Below, in pieces: positions 56,601 through 64,000 of a DNA stretch of 64,000 bases (position 1 is its first letter; every line of letters starts with the position of its first letter). The translations under genes were made by a program, and so were the position numbers. The stretch is from NCBI GenBank assembly GCA_026874595.1, contig CM049315.1, positions 70,877,916 through 70,941,915 on the forward strand. Direction: 5' to 3'. Under the pieces are notes generated by a model that was not told the origin of the DNA, searched no databases, and worked only from the letters and a program-made list of their open reading frames with translations. Source of the stretch: Sipunculus nudus (lineage: Eukaryota; Annelida; Sipuncula; Golfingiida; Sipunculidae).

Positions 56601-56891
56601 AATGACATATGAAATACAAACTGATGCTTTTTTGGGGAGAGTATGAATTGTGTGTTTTTTTTTCGGAAATGTCATTTGTTTGGAAGAATCTCGACAAATC
56701 TAGGAAAATTTTCCGCCTGCAATATCAACCACTATTGTAATAAAAAATTATTACAATAGTGGTTGCATTTGCAACCACTGTTGCAATAATTATTACAATA
56801 TTGACCGTTATTACAACAGTGGTTGGCAAAAACTGGCCCTTACCAACCACTATTGTAATAGTTATTACAATAGTGAACGTAATTACAATAG

Positions 56892-58650
56892 TGGTTGCAA
56901 CACCGCTGTGTAAACCAGCCGCAGCCCAGTATTTGAAGGACTCTGACGATGCCGATGGTGGTCAGGATGATGTGAATTTGGACAGTGGTCCTCTGCTGGA
57001 ACCGTTAGATGCGGTTTTAGGCCTTGACCCAAGCACGACAGCCGGCTGTTGGTGAAACAACCAGGCTACATCTTGACCCATCTGTATATTTGCAGACCAG
57101 AGATGGTAAGCAAAACAAGGCTTCACGAATTTTAGATTTTTCCCCCGGGATTAATGCAGAGGTTAAGGTTGAGTTTCTTTAAATGTAAACAAAACTAAGC
57201 CTAGGCTTAAAACACTAATCCCAGCGCAATGGATTGTTGCGAATTCTAGGATTATGGCGGAATTGCTGTCGGCCAATAGGCTATCACATGCTGGTTCAGA
57301 TGTAACAGACTATATAGCATACACTGCGAAAATCGGCGAAATAGCAACCCGCTATAGTTTGCCATCTGTGCTGTCATTTGACAAGGAATATCGTGATCTC
57401 CAAGCAATGTATGGTTTTCGTTGAGGCGTGGACTGCCCACACTTATCCACTTATTATTTGAGAGAGCGAGTTCCTGTTGTCAAGCCCAAAGGTCAAGGAA
57501 TGACCGGCAGTAAATTTTGACCTCAGAATGGTATGTCTAGGGATGACCTGCCCCCAGTTTGCAGGCAATTTAACCGCGGAGCATGTACATATGGAACTAA
57601 ATGTAACTTCAGGCATGTGTGTAGTGATTGTGGAGCAAGCCAGCCATTTGTGGAACATGACAAATGAGTGAGGACCGCAGCACCCGCCCCAGGCATCGCC
57701 CCAATTCCCCAGAAGAAGACCCAATAGGACAGGTGCCCAGGTGTGCTGAGTGATGGTGTCCCACAAACCCCCTTTGGCATTCAGTCTCCATACAAGTGGG
57801 ACTTTCTAGGACACTATTTTTCTATAAGTAATAAATTTTAAAAATGGGAACACGAATTAGAATTTGATATTGACAAATATTACTTGTTAAAGGGCAAAGA
57901 GAATGGTTTTAAAATTACAGATAGTAACAGTGATAATTCTTTATGTACAGTTGAAACTGCAAATCATAAGTCTGCTATTTTAAAAGAGAATGCTAAACTG
58001 GTTGAGAATGAATTAATATCTCAGTTAATGGAGGGACATTATGTTCTGGCTGTTGAGCCGCCACGTATTGTAAGCCCTATAGCAGCGATACTAAAACCCG
58101 GTTCAAAAGACATTCGTATTATATATGATGGTAGCCAGCCAGAGGGTTGTACTATGAATGACTTTGCTTCTCCACATTCTGTATGTTATGAAACTATTGA
58201 TAATGCTGTGCTGTTAGCTAAACCAGGTTATTATCTTGCAAAGATTGATTTGAAGGCAGCCTATCGTTCTGTACCTATACATCCAGATTGCTACAAGATG
58301 ACCGGCTTGAAATGGAAATCCAGTGGACATTCATTATATACTTATATGTTTGATTCTAGATTGCCATTTGGGTCTCGACTTGGGCAATCAATTTTTAATC
58401 GACTCACAAAGGCAGTAAAGCGCATGATGGCCTGGCAGGGGTATACCAGTTTAGTTGTGTATCTTGATGACTTTTTGATTGTTGAGGAATCATATGAAAA
58501 ATGTAAATTGGTGATGAATATACTAATTGAACTCTTAAGAGAATTGGGTTTTCAAGTGAGTAGGTCCTTCAACTGGCTTGCGATTTCTTGGGATCATGAT
58601 TGACACTAAAAGGGACACCCTTTCTCTTGTACGGAAGCGTATTGCTGGCA
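56892..58650 (+). pseudogene. DIRS-like retroelement: gag zinc finger and reverse transcriptase
   Basis: 56,905-57,053 is an acidic gag-like frame ending in a stop. 57,210-57,425 reads AELLSANRLSHAGSD ... YTAKIGEIATRY ... LSFDKEYRDLQ, then GVDCPHLSTYYLRER. 57,555-57,660 holds a CCCH-type knuckle (CRQFNRGACTYGTKC, RHVCSDCG). A 239-codon RT frame (57,884-58,603) has LKPGSKDIRIIYDGS, AKIDLKAAYRSVPIHP (first Asp), RLPFGSR, IFNRLTKAVKR and VYLDDFLIV (the paired Asp). After a shift, FLGIMIDTKRDTLSL continues to about 58,645. The CCCH gag and the RT with 'LKAAYRSVPIH ... YLDDFLIV' are of the DIRS (tyrosine-recombinase retroelement) type. The recombinase and 3' end are absent because a LINE adjoins at 58,651. 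Confidence 0.75.
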
Positions 58651-59875
58651 CTTTTTTTAATTAATCATAACAATACATAAATTCACAAAAAAAAATGATT
58701 CACAAGATCAGTCTGTATACAATGCACATAATATAGTTGGGTGGCACACTTCTTGTTTTTTTTCTGATCTTCTATTATATTTCATATTAAGATGATAACA
58801 AATATATAACATTGATGAGTAGATAGTGATCCAATAAATACCATATTTAATTCATATATTCAAATGCCAGGAATGTGTATTAACCTATTCCTTTTGAAAT
58901 ATTCGAACCTGTCTTTATTGCTCACTTTATTTTTTATTTTGTACTTGAACTTGTTTAATTCAAGTAAGACTTTCAGCAGGCAAGAGTTTTCCCCATTTTT
59001 CCATATGTGTGTTAAGCTTACCATTCTTATTAGCAATATATTTCTCTATGTCCATAATTTGTCTAATATATACTACTGCCCCTTTTAAGGATGGTTTCAC
59101 CTTCTAACACCTGCTAATGTAAATATATGTTTTAACGTATAAAATCAGACTACAAATTAATCCTGTATATTCCCCAATAATTATGGATCGACCTTCAAAC
59201 ATTTGGCGATAAGGTAAAACCTTTTTCATAAACATCCATGAAGAGAATTCTCTCCACAGTAACTGGGTAAATGTGCATGACCAGAACAAGTGTTCATATA
59301 TTTCATCCAATTCCTTGCAGAATGTACAGAATGGATTTTCAACTAATTTGATTTTAAACAAACTATTATTTAAATACAATGCTCATTACTTATTATCTTA
59401 TATTGGAACATTCGAAGTTGAACTGCTTTCGTCAGTTTTGGAATTTTAGAAAATGAGGCAAGTACCTCATCAAAGTTATTAAGATTATAATCTCTTTTCC
59501 ACATGTTAAGTGTATTTTCTGAAATTTCAAAGATTTTCTCTATTAGTTTATTATACACTAGTTTTGTAATTTTTCTCCTTTGTGTTATGTCATCAACTTG
59601 ATGTTTAACTTTTTGTTGGGGAATTCACTCGACTTAACAATTTTTTTCCATGAATTAGGTATTGCCTCTAAAATTCCTGTCGTTATGTATCCTGTATGTT
59701 CAAAAGTTAATTTGCATATTTATTTTTGCACTTAATTCTTCGTACCTTAAAAATCTACAATTTTCTTTACCTATGTGCACAATATCTCGTATGTACCTTA
59801 TGTTTTCTTTATACCATTTATTGTAGCAAATCTCATTATTAGCAATTTTATATTGCTGCCACCTGGTAAAAGAAA
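58651..59875 (-). pseudogene. L1/Tx1-type LINE ORF2 C-terminal end (3' end)
   Basis: On the minus strand, 59,850-59,700 reads NNEICYNKWYKENIRYIRDI and FLRYEELSAK. Two further frames (59,558-59,370; 59,379-59,104) read SENTLNMWKRDYN, LTKAVQLRMFQYKIISNEHC, then NPFCTFCKELDEIYEHLFWSC and LLWREF. The C-x2-C ... H ... C pattern with EHLFWSC is the cysteine motif at the C terminus of L1/Tx1 ORF2. About 450 bp of 3' UTR follow to a short A7 (T7 at 58,651-58,657), where it joins the DIRS-like relic, consistent with LINE insertion there. 5'-truncated, with frameshifts. Family ORF2 products are endonuclease/reverse transcriptases; only the tail remains. Confidence 0.82.
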
Positions 59876-59887
59876 AATAAATTATTT

Positions 59888-60300
59888 ATCTCGTACGTGC
59901 GACATAGTTTTTCGTACGTACGACATAGTATCTCGTACGTACGACATATTATATCGTACGTACGACATAGTATCTCGTACGTACGACATATTATATCGTA
60001 CGTACGACATAGTATCTCGTACGTACGACATATTATCTCGTACGTACGATACTATCTCGTACGTACGACATACTTTCTCGTACGTACGACATATTATCTC
60101 GTACGTACGACGTAATTAATCTTACGCATCGGATCACAGAATACACAACAGGCCAACTGACATATGTATTAGCATATTATCTCGTACGTACGACATAATA
60201 TCTCGTACATACGACATATTAACCCGTACGTACGGCATACTACCTCGTACGTACGACATATTATCTCGTACATACGACATTATTAATCTTACGCATCGGA
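59888..60300. repeat. ~21-bp palindromic minisatellite (CGTACGTACG), two blocks with a repeated spacer
   Basis: Units of TCTCGTACGTACGACATAT type: about 11 in 59,888-60,112 and 5 in 60,178-60,285. The core CGTACGTACG is self-complementary. A ~68-bp spacer ('ATTAATCTTACGCATCGGATC', 'ACACAACAGGCC-ACTGACATATG') follows each block (60,112-60,177 and 60,284-60,345), so the higher-order unit is block plus spacer. The RTYDIVSRTYDI reading frame is a repeat artefact. Confidence 0.95.
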
Positions 60301-60345
60301 TCACAGAATACACAACAGGCCGACTGACATATGTATAAGCAATAT

Positions 60346-61467
60346 ATATGTGAAATAATGCGTGTTCGTACCCTAAATACACAACATCTTCACCTTGCAA
60401 ACCTGCGGAACACCGTTGAAAAGATAAAAAATAGTTTTTAGTTTTTTATTTATTTATTTATTTATACTATAAATCTAAATGCTATTTGAATTATCATTTT
60501 TTCTTTGTGTCTAGGTTTCGGAAATATTTCAAGGAAATGAAATTTATCAAATCATTGTCTGCCAGTCATATACACTACTTTCATTTTTAAATAGGTAATT
60601 AAATTCTGTTAGCAGTGTATGATGTTATAATGATGAGCCTGTCATAATATTAATAAGAAAAAAAATATTGCCTTTGCCAATTTGAAACTACCTTTTGGCG
60701 AAGGAAGGGTTCGGACAAGAGGTACAGCTAACAAATAGCCTGATTGTAAGTAATTGAGAATGGATATATGTGGTGTAGGTTTCTAATATTCTAAAATTGA
60801 TCTGTATAAGAACTAGATTTATGACATAACGCACAGTGTCACTCGCCCTACTGTAAACGGCTCGAAGTTCAACTGATGATATCAAGCACTTCGTTTCATA
60901 ATATATGAATCAGGAACCTCTCCTTACGGGCATCTCTGTATTACAGGCACCTCTATATTGTAATTAAGGTTCATATTCTTTTGTAATAATGTGTTTAGTC
61001 TCACGTTATTAACTCATTTTGGCTGAATACGAAAGTTGTTCAGCAAATCCATGCTGATACACGGGCTTAATATTTTCTGTTTACCGGTTTTGCATACCTC
61101 ATAATGGTTCTGTGTGTGAGTAAACACAGTGCACCTTTGTCTGTGTACTATAACAAGACCGCGTGACCAGAAGCAAGATCCTAGTCTAGCACACGCGACA
61201 ATTATAAAAAAAGAGAAGAAACATGGAAGGAAAAATACCTAGATAAGCTTGAAAAACATTGATTTGTGAAGTTTATTTTTACGGTCACCAGGTGGCGTGA
61301 GCGCTGTTTGTTTTTCCACTTGTATACAGGAGAAAGCAAATGAAGAACGAAATATTGAAAAATACCGTTACAGTTTAAGGAGACTTATTGTATTTCATGT
61401 ACACTCAAAATACCTGATTTGTAAAATATAAATAGGTCCTTTTTTCATTTAAACTCTCTACTATACA
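60346..61467. other. No recognised gene
   Basis: AT-rich. A 65-codon minus-strand frame (60,688-60,885) has no known features. TTTA repeats near 60,445-60,465. Confidence 0.4.
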
Positions 61468-61526
61468 ATCGACTCTCTCTCTCTCTTTCTTTCTCTCTCT
61501 ATATATGTGTGTGTGTGTGTGTGTGC
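61468..61526. repeat. (TC)n-(TG)n compound microsatellite
   Basis: TC tract with TTTC interruptions, then ATATATG and about 8 TG units. Confidence 0.9.
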
Positions 61527-62400
61527 ATGTGTGAAAACTCGTTTGTGTATAGATAGTTATATGTCTTGGGAAATTTCACCGCTGTTATGTAGTGCTGTCC
61601 ATTGGCCAAACGTTCGGGTCCAAAGCGACAGAAAAGGCACTGAAGCAACACATGCAAAGCTTCAGTATGCTGTCAGTATCTGGTCGTTGAAAGTGTCGCC
61701 ATCTCTCAAGCTAGGACACCAGAATCATTGTCTCCTGGACTGTAAAATCAAGCAAATATTGTCAGTAAAAATGTAATGATATTCAAAAGATGTTTACCAT
61801 GACTGGTTCAATAGTAAATTTTGATAGTAGGAAGAGAAAATATAAGGTGTAAAGTGTAACAGGTCATACACCTTCTCCTGTACCACGCGAGTTGATCATG
61901 TAAAAATATTGTCCTGACCTTAATAAAAACAAGTTTTATACAGTCGAATTCTTTCTCGAAATTACATAAAGCAGCCAAGTTGAGACATGCTTAAGAACTG
62001 TTTTCAAACTGTTATTGTATTAATTATTGTCAAATGGTTTAAAACGTCAGGAGAGAGCACATACACGTGTTGTAATCATTTTGTTAGTCTAATATGACAA
62101 TTCCAATAAATGTTAGAAAATCGCCCTGGTTGAGATTTCAGGAAATATAAGATTCAACATATTGAAACAGACACGCGTGTAGACTGAAGGATAAACCAAC
62201 ATAACAGGTCATCTCTATACAGCTACGTTTAATTGATCAAAGAAAATTTTGGAGATCAGAATCTGAATGAACCAAAGATACATCTGATAATATTCCATGT
62301 GTGCGTGTGTACTAATATTATATATTTAAATGAAAAGAAATGTGAATGACAATACAAGAGAATATGTACTTCTAGTAATTCTGATGATTTCTTTGTTTAA
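61527..62400. other. No recognised gene
   Basis: An 89-codon plus-strand frame begins in the microsatellite (61,507-61,776). Its latter part has no recognisable domain. Confidence 0.4.
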
Positions 62401-62600
62401 AGGGTACGCAATATGGAACCATTTTTTTATAAATAATATATAAAAAAGTCCATGTTATTAAGATTCTACTTACAGATGATTGTGACACACCGAACCTTAC
62501 AACTAAATCTCGGTCATAATATCCTTGTCTACACCAGCACGAAAACATGAAAAACTGGTCAATTAGAGTCATGGATGATTTGCTAAAAATACAAGTTTTT
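62395..62600 (-). pseudogene. Transposase helix-turn-helix exon (HTH_Tnp_4 / DDE_Tnp_4 family), fragment
   Basis: Minus-strand frame reads SKSSMTLIDQFFMFSCWCRQGYYDRDLVVRFGVSQSSVSRILITW. The pattern L-x3-FFMFLxRxRQGxxxxDLAxRFxVSxSTVSRIxxTW is the helix-turn-helix domain that precedes a DDE_Tnp_4 catalytic domain in Harbinger/IS5-related transposases and their host-domesticated relatives. An AG acceptor-like TATTTTTAG precedes SKSS. After ITW the frame runs on to a stop at about 62,372 without the usual continuation, and no DDE domain is seen in the window, so this is a fragment or a single exon. Confidence 0.65.
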
Positions 62601-62647
62601 ATGCTGCCAACATTAGAACCATGTCTGTCCATCATATCTGTGTCCAT

Positions 62648-63868
62648 CTTATTATGTTGCTGATGTGGGTTGCAGGAAGAGCGAAATATTTTGAAGGGTG
62701 ATATAATCTTTAAAACCTATGTAAAAGTAATAGCTCATGAATCAGAAAATCTTGCAAGAAAAAATAATTTGCCTTGCATCTCTGTGTCATGTTTTTATTC
62801 AGTCTAGCAATCTCTACCGGAACTGGGAGTGTTTTAATGAATTTTAACTGGAAAATACGAACCTGACAGAACCAGCTGTGACACTGAAATGTACAAGCTG
62901 ACTCCCGTAATCCCTGTAAATTTCAGTGCTCGGGTTGTTAAACTACAGCTGCACTAAAGGGTAATATTGCTATACTGGGAATACTAATGCCTGTACCCAT
63001 ATAACCCCGTAGTTGTTCACTTTGCTTTTTTTCTGTCCTGTCATCATTTGTTTCATAATCTGGAGTCACAATTCATTGAGTCTGGAGTTTTTGTGTATTG
63101 ATTTCTACATGAAATATCAATGAAAATGAACTACAATAGTTGCACAAGGCTCAATATTGCGAGTAAAATTTGGGCAATGGGAATCTGGGATACAAAACCC
63201 ACGAAGTACAATGATGTTGTTGGAGACAATGATAATGTTCTCTAATTTTCTCTGAGCGAATGAAGTTCAGCATTACTGATTTAAATAATCTGTGAAACTG
63301 TGTACAATTTAAAGACCTAGGAAATGTGAAATCATTCCCTGAGAATCGGCACATGTAAGCCTCCAGGGGCAAAATTATTATTGTCGGAGAACCCAGAAAA
63401 ATGTTCAAATGGTAATTGATTAAAAACAGTTATAACTGACTTTTAAAAAATAGCTACCTTTATTGCAAATTGGCCCCCCGGCCATTCAGAGAAAAAAGTC
63501 GTCCTTCGGTTGTTCACTGGCCAAACCCTGCTCCCCCTCTTCCCTCTCCAGTCCATTTTCGAAATTTCCAATTTCAGCAGTTCGCAGCTGTAGGTGGTTT
63601 TAAGCTCAGCAGACTGAAAGTGAGCTGAGGTATACAGGACAAGGTTCGGAGTCTGAGTCATAACTTTGTGTACATGTTCTTTCAAACTTTGTCAAAAATG
63701 CTGCTCATCTATGCAAGTAAAATCACAAAAAGCAGTTAAAATGATACAACGCAACCACAAATATATCAATCATGTCTTAAATCAGAGAGGGCAAGCTGAT
63801 AATAAAGATGAATCGGGGCTGGACACGGTTCTAACAATTTCGAACATACGTCTCTCAAATATAACTAC
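62648..63868. other. No recognised gene; one unassigned ORF
   Basis: 63,443-63,685 (minus) is open for 80 codons. A second overlapping minus frame reads GNFENGLEREEGEQGLASEQPKDDFF, acidic and coding-like. I cannot assign a family to either. Confidence 0.3.
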
Positions 63869-64000
63869 CTGTTGGAAGTCATGCTTTTTGCCTTTTGTCA
63901 TGAAGACCACGGCTCCCTTTAGAAGATATAAATCATTGTCTAGGCCAGCTGACCTCAAATTTAGGGCAGGATCTTTGCCTCCAGTTGGCAGAAAATGTAA
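63869..64000 (-). CDS. Exon-like segment running off the right edge, unknown protein
   Basis: 44 open codons on the minus strand from the window edge: LHFLPTGGKDPALNLRSAG, LDNDLYLLKGAVVF, MTKGKKHDFQQ. These are followed directly by GTAGTT (63,868-63,863), a good donor at a codon boundary. Balanced composition and an exact donor support a real coding exon. Family unknown. Upstream exons would lie beyond 64,000. Confidence 0.35.

Larger units (their letters stand above)
50674..56891. mobile_element. ~6.2-kb structure with ~430-bp inverted arms rich in TATTGTAATAA palindromes
   Basis: The segment 50,674-51,105 is matched in inverted orientation by 56,460-56,891. Long shared unique stretches include 'GGTAAGGGCCAGTTTTTGCC', 'GGCGGAAAATTTTCCTAG' and 'TTTGTATTTCATATG', so this is more than simple repeat similarity. 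Within the arms, CACTATTGTAATAA and its complement alternate and form nested perfect palindromes. The right arm continues inward into five 248-bp tandem units. The centre holds unrelated repeats and no transposase. Flanks on both sides read as DIRS-like gag, so it looks like an insertion, but no clean target duplication is visible. Confidence 0.75.

Noticed and set aside
56759-57055. Beta-rich 'TIVTVITIVV' membrane-like protein
   Set aside because: Its first half is the TATTGTAATAA repeat; only the acidic second half is coding-like and it belongs to the gag relic.
59775-60119. RTYDIVSRTYDI repeat protein
   Set aside because: Produced by the CGTACGTACG minisatellite; several frames of it are open equally, and it has no support as a gene.

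Overview
This is animal (metazoan) nuclear DNA, most likely from a mollusc. The evidence is spliced exons with GT/AG sites, visibly AT-rich sequence with many (TA)n tracts, LINE, DIRS-like, Ty3/gypsy, Merlin, hAT-type and foldback elements, a tRNA-derived SINE, and a secreted C-type lectin. The mollusc placement is inference, since no rRNA or mitochondrial marker is present. There is no bacterial operon, CRISPR array or tRNA gene.

The window is a gene-poor, transposon-dominated region. The one host gene I can read end to end is a C-type lectin on the minus strand. Its signal-peptide exon is at 31.3 kb and its two C-type lectin-domain exons are at 20.1-20.3 and 18.9-19.2 kb. Splice phases agree and give a predicted 175-residue secreted protein with EPN and WND sugar/calcium motifs. 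The upstream (promoter and first exon) segment exists twice, at 21.2-22.1 kb and at 31.0-31.7 plus 38.35-38.56 kb. The copy nearer the lectin exons has lost its first exon. The farther copy keeps it but is split by a 6.7-kb foldback-like element.

Layout: 0-2.3 kb, RecQ helicase fragment and a 335-bp tandem array. 2.3-7.9 kb, microsatellites, a 442-bp MITE and unassigned DNA. 7.9-9.35 kb, 5' half of a CR1/L2-type LINE; a matching 3' portion lies at 16.7-17.6 kb. 9.4-16.7 kb, diverged repeats, SINE copies and a decayed cysteine-rich protein. 17.6-18.0 kb, a piece of the 280-bp repeat family. 18.9-22.1 kb, lectin exons and duplication copy 1. 23.1-26.4 kb, dead Ty3/gypsy pol. 27.1-28.7 kb, unrecognised ORFs and a solo-LTR-like block. 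31.0-38.6 kb, duplication copy 2 with the foldback element inside. 38.6-39.5 kb, L1/Tx1-type ORF1. 40.7-42.4 kb, decayed SWIM + Ulp1-like protease + PHD protein. 46.4-47.0 kb, Merlin transposase. 47.0-49.2 kb, the 335-bp family again in opposite orientation. 50.4-58.65 kb, DIRS-like retroelement apparently interrupted by a 6.2-kb inverted-repeat structure. 58.65-59.9 kb, 3' end of an L1/Tx1-type LINE (minus). 59.9-60.3 kb, a palindromic CGTACGTACG minisatellite. 62.4-62.6 kb, a transposase helix-turn-helix exon. 63.87-64.0 kb, an exon-like segment running off the edge.

The best candidates for something undescribed are two very large inverted-repeat structures whose arms are tandem arrays (31.67-38.35 kb and 50.67-56.89 kb), and a 12-bp palindrome, GGTGGCGCCACC, shared by two otherwise dissimilar repeat families. 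Nearly all coding remnants carry stops or frameshifts. All alignments here were made by eye.
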